Below are positions 9,692 to 17,573 of a stretch of 64,000 nt of DNA, piece by piece; position 1 is the stretch's first letter, and every line of letters starts with the position of its first letter. The notes beneath the pieces are model-generated. The model made no database searches. It saw only the letters and a list, made by a program, of their open reading frames with translations, and was not told the origin of the DNA. Source of the stretch: Tunturiibacter gelidiferens (GTDB lineage: Bacteria; Acidobacteriota; Terriglobia; Terriglobales; Acidobacteriaceae); assembly GCF_014201335.1 (NCBI RefSeq), contig NZ_JACHEB010000003.1:186001-250000 (forward strand), written 5' to 3'. A program made the position numbers and the translations under genes.

Positions 9692-12600
9692 TCAATCGGA
9701 TAGAGGCCGCTTAGTCGTAGGTCGGATCAGCCTAAGAAGGCGCGTCAAAAGACTTGCGGAAGCTTTTTTGAAGATCGCGTTTCCGGGGATTCGAAGGACG
9801 ATCTCCGTTCCCTCTGGTGAACCGGACACCACGAGTTTGGCTCCAATGTGAGTGGCCCGTTCGCGCATGCCGGTCAATCCGTAGTGGCCAGCCTTGCCGC
9901 TTTTCAAGATGGTTGAATCAATCCCTCTCCCGTCGTCGCGAATGCGAAGCAGAAGATTGTCGTCGTAGACGAGTTCGATGTCGATTCGATGACCATTAGA
10001 ATGAAGGCAAGCATTACGAATCGCTTCGTCACCTACCCGATAAATCTCATCCCGCGCAATCGGATGCATTTCTTTACTTTTGCCTGATACCGATATATTT
10101 ACGGCGATGGCCCGATTTATTGCGCAGTCCTCGAATGAAGCGCGTAGGGCTGCTGCGAGGTCATTTCCTTCGGTCGCTGAGTTGCGAAGTGAGTCTAGCG
10201 CCGCCCGTCCCTCTCTTGAAGCACGCTCCGACCAATCGGAGATACGTTGGGCGAAGTCTTTTGCCGTCGGTTCACGTATGCTCTCGTTCGCCTGATCGGC
10301 AACCATCTTTATTCCTTGAATGGTTTGCAGGAGCGTATCGTGCAGATCGCGCGCGAGACGCGTACGTTCCTCCAGTCGTTCATCGAACCGCACTTTCATC
10401 GCGGCTCGAAACTGCCGTATCTTCATCAGGTAGATCGCGTACGCCATCGCCAGCGACAAGAGGACGCACAGCAAGCGAAATAGGGCAGTCTGATACCAGG
10501 CGGGGGGAACCGTGAAATGAAGCAAAGCTCCAGCGGAACTCCACACACCATTGTTGTTGCAGGCGATCACCTGAAACGTATAGTGGCCCGGGCGAAGGTC
10601 ATTGTAAAAAGCCTGGCGGCGCATTCCAGCATCGATCCAGTTTCTGTCATGTCCGACCAGACGATAGCGAAATTTCACCTTCTCCGGCACGACGTAGCTC
10701 AATCCCGCGTAGTCAATTTCAGTGTCTCGTGGCGAGATCGGGAACCGGAGGCTGGTCCTCAAGGGCACATCCTCGCGATCGACGACGATACGCTCGATAT
10801 GAACGGGAGGGGCAAGTGAGTTGTACGGAATATTGCGGGGATCGATCACCTGGATGATACTGCCGTTGGCCGACCAGAGGCGCCCGTCTGGAGTGAGGGT
10901 CACAGATGTGCTGCTACCTCCAAATCTTGGATTAACACCGTCGCGGAGGTCAAAGACAGCCGATTTCAGAGTGTGACTGGGATTGTGCCACCACTGTGCA
11001 AGCTCCTCATCACTGACCCTTACGATGCCGCAAGCCATATAGAACCAGTGCGAACCTACGCGATCATCAACGATTGAAAAGCCGCTATCACAAGGCATTC
11101 CGTCTTTCGTTGTTAGGCTTCGCGCCGTTCCATTCTGATATCGGTAGAGCGTGTGTTCAACACTTGATATCCATAGAGCGCCATCGGGGTCGGATGCAAG
11201 CCCGTAGACACTTCCGTCATAGCCTTTGACGGTTTCGAATTGCCCATCGTGGAACCAGAACAGACCGTGAACATAACCACCCGCCCACAACCCGCCCCGT
11301 AGGTTGGGCGCCAAAAATAGAGTCTGATTTTCTGGCGTCTTAAATTTAGCGACGACGCGTGCTCCCTCAAGGCGATAGAGGGCCTTTTCGCGTGAGGACT
11401 GATCGATGTCTGATATCCACAGCTGATGTCGGGTGTCCTGCGTCATCGCTGCAGCATAGTGGATCTTCATTCCTTTCGGGCCAGTGGCCTCAATGAAGTC
11501 TTTGCCGCGGTATGAGAGAAGTTTCTCGCCAGCTCCCGCCCACATCACTCCTTGCGAATCGTTGTAGAGCAAGTCGGTGTAGGAATTCGAAAACTTCAAA
11601 TTCGAGAAGGTTTGACCTTGATAAACATCGATGCCATGGAACGTACCAGCCCACACACTGCCGTCTGCCCTAGCTGCTACAGTGGAAGCATTTTCACTGG
11701 GTAACCCTTGGCTTGCCGTAAAGGAAATGACCGCAAGATCGCGAAATTCACCAATGCCGCCGCTAGTCACGACCCAGAGGTCGTGCTCTCTATCCTCAAA
11801 GATGCTGTATATATTATTGCCGCTGAGGCCATCAGTCGTATCGTAATGATCGAGTCTTCCGTTGCTGAGCCTGTAAAGGCCGCTGGTTTCACTCCCGATC
11901 CACAACGAACGGTTGTGGTCAAAGAGAAGACGGTTCACCGAAATCTTGCTTCCGTCGACGTTTGAGGCCTTATAACTCTTCCATATCCCATTAGAAAATT
12001 GCAGTAACCCGCCTGACTTACCGCTGTCCCGACGGCCCGCCCATATCGTGCCATCTTGATCCGCAACGAGCGCCACCACATAGCTGAACGACTTCGAATA
12101 ATCGACATTTGGCAGGTGGTACGTCTGAGGCTTCGTTCCCGCTTGCCAGTGGCAGATACTGTCTTCGCTGCCAACCCAAATGGACCCTGGCCTTTCCGAT
12201 GCAATGGAGAATCCGCGGTTGCAACCAAATCCATCTCTCGTACTTACACAAGAGATGTGCAAATCTCCTATCTTGCAAAACATCCTCGGTTGACCGCTCG
12301 GTTCCCAGTCGGCTTGCCCCATCCAAATGTCATTATGTGAGTCTTCGAGAAAGGGCCCGGGTAGTCTCTGCTTCTCTGGATACTGATAGACATGGCCGTT
12401 GGTCACACGCGCTAGTCCCAACTCTGTTCCCACGTACAAGCTTCCATCGCGCCCACCCAACAACTGTGAAACCTCCTGCCCAGGAAGCCGCTCGCCGACC
12501 GGAGGAGTCCAATGGGTGAAGCGCATACCATCGAATCGAGACAGGCCATTGGCTGTCCCAACCCAGATATAGCCGTCTGTTGTCTGGGCAATCGCCTTAG

Positions 12601-12835
12601 GGGAGCTGTCAAGTCCATTTTCGCCAATGCGCCAAATCTTGTGTCCATATTGCGCAATCAGGGTCGATGGGTTCAGCGGGTGTGCCGGACGAATACAGGC
12701 CAGAATGAGGCACACTGCTACGAGCTTAACTCCCAGCCGTGACGGAGGACAAAAAAGCGCTACATCAGTCGACGTGTTCGCTCCGTTTGTGATCCGTGCA
12801 ACTGGCCATAAACGCAGGTTCTCCACAGATACCAA
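9692..12835 (-). CDS. Propeller-domain sensor histidine kinase 1
   Basis: This is a large periplasmic-sensing kinase of about 1047 residues. After a hydrophobic leader (about 35-53) come two-component-regulator propeller blades (from about 60 to 690) with repeated WVGT..GL.RFDG motifs such as GYIWVGTANGLSRFDG. These are followed by a Y_Y_Y domain (ending HYTFQVIACNNNGVWS), one transmembrane helix near 780-800, a HisKA_3 dimerisation domain with phospho-acceptor His832 in DLHDTLLQTIQ, and a HATPase_c domain (N-box EAIRNAC, G-box DDGRGI, GHYGLTGMRER). The propeller probably forms a two-lobed sensor for an extracellular glycan-like signal, as in other members. No response regulator is adjacent. 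It is divergent from the sigma factor gene. The TTG start at 12835 is weak, and a start closer to the hydrophobic leader is possible. Confidence 0.9.
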   Translation of the reverse strand: MVSVENLRLWPVARITNGANTSTDVALFCPPSRLGVKLVAVCLILACIRPAHPLNPSTLIAQYGHKIWRIGENGLDSSPKAIAQTTDGYIWVGTANGLSRFDGMRFTHWTPPVGERLPGQEVSQLLGGRDGSLYVGTELGLARVTNGHVYQYPEKQRLPGPFLEDSHNDIWMGQADWEPSGQPRMFCKIGDLHISCVSTRDGFGCNRGFSIASERPGSIWVGSEDSICHWQAGTKPQTYHLPNVDYSKSFSYVVALVADQDGTIWAGRRDSGKSGGLLQFSNGIWKSYKASNVDGSKISVNRLLFDHNRSLWIGSETSGLYRLSNGRLDHYDTTDGLSGNNIYSIFEDREHDLWVVTSGGIGEFRDLAVISFTASQGLPSENASTVAARADGSVWAGTFHGIDVYQGQTFSNLKFSNSYTDLLYNDSQGVMWAGAGEKLLSYRGKDFIEATGPKGMKIHYAAAMTQDTRHQLWISDIDQSSREKALYRLEGARVVAKFKTPENQTLFLAPNLRGGLWAGGYVHGLFWFHDGQFETVKGYDGSVYGLASDPDGALWISSVEHTLYRYQNGTARSLTTKDGMPCDSGFSIVDDRVGSHWFYMACGIVRVSDEELAQWWHNPSHTLKSAVFDLRDGVNPRFGGSSTSVTLTPDGRLWSANGSIIQVIDPRNIPYNSLAPPVHIERIVVDREDVPLRTSLRFPISPRDTEIDYAGLSYVVPEKVKFRYRLVGHDRNWIDAGMRRQAFYNDLRPGHYTFQVIACNNNGVWSSAGALLHFTVPPAWYQTALFRLLCVLLSLAMAYAIYLMKIRQFRAAMKVRFDERLEERTRLARDLHDTLLQTIQGIKMVADQANESIREPTAKDFAQRISDWSERASREGRAALDSLRNSATEGNDLAAALRASFEDCAINRAIAVNISVSGKSKEMHPIARDEIYRVGDEAIRNACLHSNGHRIDIELVYDDNLLLRIRDDGRGIDSTILKSGKAGHYGLTGMRERATHIGAKLVVSGSPEGTEIVLRIPGNAIFKKASASLLTRLLRLIRPTTKRPLSD

Positions 12836-13166
12836 TCCTAAGCATTCGATGGGCGGATCAACCTGTAGAAAACTCTAGCTATCGACAATTTAACGAGATT
12901 TTTCGTCAGTTCGGAGATTCTTTGGCAAGCAGGCAAGACAAGAGCATTCTGCCTCTCATCGATGAGAAAGCCAAATGCAAATTTGGCGATTGAGTTCGCT
13001 GTCTGGCCTCCGTGTTGGACAGACCTGTAGAAATATGTAGCTCCAGTCCTGTTGCTTCTAATCTGCCTGAAGCGAGCGAAATCCTTGAGAGTAAGGTTCA
13101 ACACGGTAACAATGCGTTGCACCGGCCATTTGGACTGAACGCCTTTTGACTCGAGGTATGCCCACC
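12836..13166 (+). promoter_or_regulatory. Divergent intergenic region between kinase 1 and sigma factor
   Basis: This stretch of about 330 bp sits between the 5' ends of a minus-strand kinase and a plus-strand sigma factor, so both promoters should lie here. I see no convincing -35/-10 pair, operator palindrome or additional gene. Confidence 0.4.
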
Positions 13167-13853
13167 ATGGAAACCAATCGCCCAATAATCGCTTTGTTTG
13201 AGAGTCAGTCGTCATCGGTTCTCATCAGATGCGCAGATGATTCGCCGTCAATCCGCGATGAGACACAACTAATCGAATCCATCCTCGCAGGCAATACGAA
13301 TCTTTACCATGATCTCGTCCGACCCTACGAAGCGCTTGTATACCGTATGGCATTTTTGATGCTTCGAAATGAAGCAGATGCCGAAGACGCTGCTCAGGAG
13401 ACCTTTCTGCGGGCGTACCGCAAGCTGGCAAGCTTTCGGTCTGAATCCAAATTCAGCACATGGCTTACTAGCATTGTCCTGAACGAGGCGAAGGCCCGTT
13501 TACGGCGTCGCAAAAACGGGGTCGCCGTTTCTTTGGATTCTCTTTCGAGTCAGACGCAGTCGCTACCCGCTCGATGCATCTACGACAAACAGGAAAGTGC
13601 ATTGCTGAGTCTGGAGCGAGCTGAGCTGCGATCTCATTTGCAGCGAGCGATAGCTGACCTCCCAACGATTTACCGAGAAGTGTTGCAGATGCGCCTAGTC
13701 AATGAATTTAGTGTCCGCTGTACGGCGCAGGCGCTTATGTCAACGGAAGGAGTCATCAAAGCTCGGCTTCACCGCGCCCGCCGGATGCTTCAGAGACGGT
13801 TCGATGCACCTAGGACTCGGGAGAAGACCTCGCATGCCTGCGGTGATTGTTGA
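13167..13853 (+). CDS. RNA polymerase ECF-type sigma-70 factor
   Basis: This 228-residue sigma factor has region 2 (about residues 45-110; YEALVYRMAFLMLRNEADAE then AAQETFLRAYRKLASF and FSTWLTSIVLNEAKARLRRR) and region 4 (about 155-215; ADLPTIYREVLQMRLVNEFS and the recognition helix GVIKARLHRARRMLQRR). It would direct RNA polymerase to a dedicated promoter set. No anti-sigma gene or zinc-finger partner is adjacent. The ATG at 13167 lies 10 nt after GAGG. The ATG at 13158 is only 1 nt after it, so 13167 is preferred. The C-terminal tail contains a CGDC, of unknown meaning. The next gene downstream, 190 bp away, begins the MerT-kinase operon, so a regulatory link is possible but not shown. Confidence 0.88.
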   Translation: METNRPIIALFESQSSSVLIRCADDSPSIRDETQLIESILAGNTNLYHDLVRPYEALVYRMAFLMLRNEADAEDAAQETFLRAYRKLASFRSESKFSTWLTSIVLNEAKARLRRRKNGVAVSLDSLSSQTQSLPARCIYDKQESALLSLERAELRSHLQRAIADLPTIYREVLQMRLVNEFSVRCTAQALMSTEGVIKARLHRARRMLQRRFDAPRTREKTSHACGDC

Positions 13854-14040
13854 ACCGGCGCTCTCTGCCTGAGACCTCTGGCGCTCGGATTTGGAAGGGA
13901 AATTGGAAGATCTTCGCTTCAACCCACCTGCTCACAGACCAACACGAGTGGATATGCGGCAACGATTCGATCACGCTCGATGAGACGTAACTTGCGTTTA
14001 GGTGCACATTATTCTACGTGGGAAAAATTGGTAGATACCT

Positions 14041-15108
14041 ATGTTTTTCTATGGGCGGCAAATTCCTCACGCCACATATGCTTACCGAATGTGCAATGCG
14101 TACGCGTATGCCAAATCACGCTGGAGGCCACTCGATACAAGTTCTGGGTATATCACAAGCTTGGCTGAGAGCGAAGGTGAAGATGAGGTAGCAGGGCAAC
14201 GGGGCAACGCACGATTCCGTAGCACACGTGATTTGATCGAGAAAGCTTGGACGAGATTCGCATTATTTTGCCTCTGCTCTATGGTCGTGTCATCTTCAGC
14301 GTACGCAGCGGATCATAGCCCCTTGTTCAGTTACGCGACGCCTGTCAATGCTAAAGGGGAGTTCAGTTTTGACACTGGACTCTTTGGCCGCACCGGATCG
14401 GAGGGAACTCAGTTTTCAACTGGATCAGGGTTTGGGTATGGCCTTAGGCCGCATGTTACCCTCAACGCCTTTCTGCCTGCCATGTTCGGAACAGGCAATC
14501 TGCCAGAAAGCCGAATCATTAGTGGTTCTGAGTGGGCAACTGGCGCGTCTTGGCGCTTTCTCGACTCAGGCAGAGGTGTGGGGCGTCGGCTGGAGTCAAC
14601 AGCGTCTCTAAGCGCGGTTGCTCCAGGTCCACAATCTGCTACCGGCGTACTTGGCAATCTGCATCGAGCACCGGGTGTCGCGGGATCCTTAGCAGCAGGG
14701 ATGACTTCACGGAGTCAATATCTTTGGGTCGGCAGCGGTTACACCCGGTTTGCCGAAGCCTCACACGACCGGAGACCAGACACGACCTCATGGAGTGTGG
14801 CATATGGCTACCGCCCATCCAAACTGCGTCGAGGCGTGGACCAATGGGATTACCGCGGGTTTGTCGAGTTAACTGGCGAGCATACCGGAGGGGTGAAAAC
14901 CGGGGGAACCATTCTGCCAAACAGCAGTTCCACCACGGTATGGCTAGGACCGTCAGTCTTGGGGATCTTTGAGGAATTCGCAGTAGAGGCCGGTGTCCAG
15001 GGTCCAATTATTCGTGATGAATCGGATGTCATTTATGGTCGTGAGCGAATTCGTTTCGGAATCAACCTCAGCTACCTCAAATACTCGTCGCGGAGTCACT
15101 CTCGTTGA
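14041..15108 (+). CDS. Outer-membrane beta-barrel protein of the MerP/MerT-kinase operon
   Basis: No named family is certain. The mature part (from about residue 90) is rich in glycine, serine and aromatic residues in alternating strands (FSFDTGLFGRTGSEGTQFST, WSVAYGYRPSKL) and ends in a strand-like RIRFGINLSYLKY, as in small outer-membrane barrels of the transporter / MetA-phenol type. A signal peptide (FALFCLCSMVVSSSAYAA) lies unusually far inside the frame. The true start is therefore probably later than 14041, for instance TTG at 14161 or 14233, but none has a clear ribosome site. It is followed 11 bp downstream by the MerP-like gene, whose ribosome site overlaps this gene's stop codon. 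The context suggests a channel or sensor surface for metal ions (inference). Confidence 0.65.
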   Translation: MFFYGRQIPHATYAYRMCNAYAYAKSRWRPLDTSSGYITSLAESEGEDEVAGQRGNARFRSTRDLIEKAWTRFALFCLCSMVVSSSAYAADHSPLFSYATPVNAKGEFSFDTGLFGRTGSEGTQFSTGSGFGYGLRPHVTLNAFLPAMFGTGNLPESRIISGSEWATGASWRFLDSGRGVGRRLESTASLSAVAPGPQSATGVLGNLHRAPGVAGSLAAGMTSRSQYLWVGSGYTRFAEASHDRRPDTTSWSVAYGYRPSKLRRGVDQWDYRGFVELTGEHTGGVKTGGTILPNSSSTTVWLGPSVLGIFEEFAVEAGVQGPIIRDESDVIYGRERIRFGINLSYLKYSSRSHSR

Positions 15109-15119
15109 AGAGATTGGTG

Positions 15120-15611
15120 ATGAAGAAGATCGCAATTACCGGCATCCTCGCAATGTGTGCGCTGACCGCTCAGGGCCAGTATAAGCAGATCGATATGACG
15201 GTCTTCGGAATGGACTGTCCTCCGTGCGCCTTCGCAATCCGACTCTCTATGAAGAACGTCCGCGGGGTCAGCGGCGTTGATGTCGACCTGAACAAGGGAC
15301 TGGTAACGATTAAATTGACTGCTAGAAGTACTGCTGAATTAAGACAGTTCAACGAGGCCGTCGAAAAGAACGGCTTCGCGCATCAAGATGCAGATGTGCT
15401 TGCAGAGGGTGTTTTATCAGGCTTGCCGACAGCGCCGCTCCTGCAGGTAACGGGAACGAACGATCGATACGCATTGGTGCCGTTCGCCCAAGGAGTCGAT
15501 GTTACAGCCTTATTGGGGAAGTTGGTAATCATTCAAGGGGTGTTACCGCAATCGCCGAGAGGTAAGGTTCCGGTCGTTCTTCGATACAAGACGATCGCGG
15601 TGTCTAAATGA
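15120..15611 (+). CDS. Periplasmic MerP-like heavy-metal-associated (HMA) protein
   Basis: This 163-residue protein has a signal peptide (KKIAITGILAMCALTAQG), then an HMA domain at about residues 22-90 with the metal-binding loop GMDCPPC (Cys33, Cys36), followed by NVRGVSGVDVDLNKGLVTIK, the typical second-strand pattern. A second C-terminal domain of about 70 residues (LLQVTGTNDRYALVPFA... GVLPQSPRGKVPVV) is not part of classical MerP and I do not recognise it. It should bind a soft metal cation (Hg, Cu, Zn class) in the periplasm. GAAGAG at 15107-15112 serves the ATG at 15120. The stop TGA overlaps the ATG of the kinase fusion (ATGA), indicating tight translational coupling. Confidence 0.82.
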   Translation: MKKIAITGILAMCALTAQGQYKQIDMTVFGMDCPPCAFAIRLSMKNVRGVSGVDVDLNKGLVTIKLTARSTAELRQFNEAVEKNGFAHQDADVLAEGVLSGLPTAPLLQVTGTNDRYALVPFAQGVDVTALLGKLVIIQGVLPQSPRGKVPVVLRYKTIAVSK

Positions 15612-16756
15612 CAGCTTCTTCGCTTTCAATGCCAGCGATCAAGCGGGTTCGTCAGGCGTCGCTGATGAACTATCTATCACTGTTTGGATCCTTCAGTACG
15701 CTCCTTTGCTGCGCCTTACCGTCATTGCTCGTATTGATGGGGATGGGAGCCACTGTAGCTTCCGCGCTCTCAGTCGCTCCATGGCTTGTGACGATGTCAA
15801 AGCATAAAGTGTGGACATTCGCTATCGCCGCCGCGCTTATTAGCATGAGCTTCATGATGACGTATTGGGTGGCTCCTCGGATCAAGGAGGGGGAAGCGTG
15901 CATAGAAGACGATCCGACCATGTGCGGGCGGGTGAGCAAGTTCAGCCGTATGCTCCTATGGGGATCGGCTACGATCTGGTCTTTCGGCTTCTTCATGGCC
16001 TACGTCCTGGGGGGCATACTCGACTGGTACCAATTTGTATGGTTTCGTCTTTTGTGTGGCTTTCTGGTGATTGCGATCGGCTGCTCGCTATATCTGTATC
16101 GGCTTCGCCTCAAGGCGGCATCGATGAAGATGCGCTTTGATGAACGGCTCGAAGAGAGGGCCCGTCTAGCGCGCGATCTGCACGATACGCTGCTACAAAC
16201 CATTCAAAGCGGGAAACTTGTTGCTGACAATGCAAGGAATAATGTGCAAGAGCCCGCGGCCAAGATTGCCCTTCATCGTCTCTCATCTTGGCTGGAGCGC
16301 GCTGTCCTTGAAGGTAGAGCTGCTTTAGATTCTCTTCGTGCTTCTACAACCGAGAACAATCACCTCGCCGGATCACTACGAGAAGCTTTCAACGGCTGCA
16401 ATGCCCAAATGGATTTGGAATTGTTGGTTGCCGGGGAGAGCAGGGAGATGCATCCAATCGCTCGAGATGAGGTCTACAGGATTGGACATGAAGCCATACT
16501 GAATGCCTGCAACCATTCCCAAGGTAACCGCCTCATCGTCGAACTTGTCTACGATCAAAATATGCTCTTGAGGATCCAGGATGATGGCGAAGGCATCGCC
16601 CCGCACATCCTGCAAGCTGGCAGATCGGGACATTACGGGCTGATCGGTATGCGCGAGCGGGCTGCTCGCATCGGAGCAAAGCTCACGGTTGTCAGTTCAG
16701 CAACAGGCACGATTGTCACCCTGTTCGTGCCTGGCGAGGCGATTTTCCTCGCCTGA
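15608..16756 (+). CDS. MerT-like membrane domain fused to a histidine kinase core
   Basis: This is a single uninterrupted 382-residue frame. Residues 20-138 look like a MerT-type mercury/soft-metal transport domain. The first helix contains the vicinal pair Cys34-Cys35 (FSTLLCCALPSLLVLMGMG), a second helix spans about 66-89, a loop carries the second pair Cys98 and Cys106, and a third helix is near 113-137. From Trp140 the sequence switches to that of the neighbouring propeller kinases: membrane helix 145-165, HisKA_3 with His192 in DLHDTLLQTIQ, N-box HEAILNAC (about 294-301), G-box DDGEGI (325-330) and GHYGLIGMRER. All kinase motifs appear intact. It is coupled by ATGA overlap to the MerP-like gene. 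The likely job is to sense or transport a metal and signal its flux to a response regulator encoded elsewhere (inference). Confidence 0.85.
   Translation: MTASSLSMPAIKRVRQASLMNYLSLFGSFSTLLCCALPSLLVLMGMGATVASALSVAPWLVTMSKHKVWTFAIAAALISMSFMMTYWVAPRIKEGEACIEDDPTMCGRVSKFSRMLLWGSATIWSFGFFMAYVLGGILDWYQFVWFRLLCGFLVIAIGCSLYLYRLRLKAASMKMRFDERLEERARLARDLHDTLLQTIQSGKLVADNARNNVQEPAAKIALHRLSSWLERAVLEGRAALDSLRASTTENNHLAGSLREAFNGCNAQMDLELLVAGESREMHPIARDEVYRIGHEAILNACNHSQGNRLIVELVYDQNMLLRIQDDGEGIAPHILQAGRSGHYGLIGMRERAARIGAKLTVVSSATGTIVTLFVPGEAIFLA
16733..16753 (+). terminator. Stem-loop over the stop of the kinase fusion
   Basis: A perfect 7-bp inverted repeat GGCGAGG / CCTCGCC with a 7-nt loop covers the last codons of the fusion gene. 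There is no T-run after it, so it may stabilise the 3' end rather than terminate. The role is uncertain. Confidence 0.3.
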
Positions 16757-16800
16757 TCTGGTCTGATTCCTGCACCACAGATTTCAAGCGAGGATCGACG

Positions 16801-17052
16801 TCAACCAACTCTAACGTCGTTGACTACTTCGCAGCCTTCTTAGCAGAAGCAATCAAAGGATTGCTCGGTCAGCCTAAGACCCTTGCCCCTTGGCTCTTCT
16901 ACGATGCGGAAGGGTCGCTTCTCTTTGAACAGATCACGGCGTTGCCAGAGTATTATCTCAGCCGAACGGAGCGCAGGGTTCTAACCGACTGCGCCCCCGA
17001 GATCGTGTCGCTAGCTTTGGGAAGGCATCCATCACAAACGGTTTCATATTGA
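16801..17052 (+). pseudogene. N-terminal remnant of an EgtD-like SAM methyltransferase
   Basis: The open frame here gives about 83 residues, including NVVDYFAAFLAEAIKGLLGQ and WLFYDAEGSLLFEQITALPE, then YYLSRTERRVL. This is the N-terminal signature of the EgtD / DUF2260 histidine-specific methyltransferase family (normally about 320 residues, making hercynine or related trimethylated products). The frame stops at 17050-17052, before the SAM-binding glycine motif. I could not find the rest of the domain in any frame up to 17573. There is no clear start codon with a ribosome site. It is read as the broken front end of a gene deleted when this region was rearranged. Confidence 0.65.
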
Positions 17053-17573
17053 TCTCGCGCGAGTGGGAGACTACGGTAATAGAAATTTTAGTGCTTTGGT
17101 ACAGCGCTCGACTGCTGCAGAAATGTAGCCACAACAATTCCAGAAGGAGTTGTTTCGCGAGGGTGCGTGATTCCGAGAATTCCGAATCCGCACTACTACT
17201 CGTCAGTTTGCGCAAGCACACCAAAGCTGGATCCCATACACCGGCCAATAGGATCTTCGCTAGAACGATTCCGATCATCCAATCACAGACCATACTGCCA
17301 TTATTGGTTTTTATGCCCTAGGCATCACCCCTAAAACTTGCGGTTTTCACCTGCATAATCTGGTAATGGTTTGTTGCTAACCGGGTGTTTCGGGTTCAAG
17401 AGTTGATTAGAGCAAAATCCGGCACTACCCCGATCAGTGGACTGTGCCACCGCCAGTGCCTGGAAGGTGTGCTAACAATCCCTCAGAAGAATTCGAGTGA
17501 GGTATGCGCTTCGCAAGGCGCAATCGCTGTCTTTGCAGCGTTGATGCGCCAACCAGAGACGTTCTGGCGTTAT
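17053..17573 (+). other. Non-coding stretch after the EgtD remnant
   Basis: About 520 bp. Several short frames (up to 94 residues) have no family likeness and no ribosome site. I see nothing I can name. It may contain unrecognisable debris of the methyltransferase gene. Confidence 0.4.

Noticed and set aside
12838..13215. A 125-codon minus-strand frame upstream of kinase 1
   Set aside because: It overlaps the start of the sigma-factor gene and the kinase 5' end, lacks a ribosome site and shows no family resemblance.
13854..14040. Anti-sigma factor gene between the sigma factor and the barrel gene
   Set aside because: Only 187 bp, and frames there show no zinc-finger HxxxCxxC or membrane helix.
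15608..16756. Explanation of the MerT-kinase as an assembly chimera
   Set aside because: The frame is continuous, the membrane topology is coherent (three helices plus the kinase's own anchor helix), and it is coupled to a MerP-like gene that suits the MerT part. An artefact would be unlikely to preserve all three. Read-level confirmation is still the decisive test.
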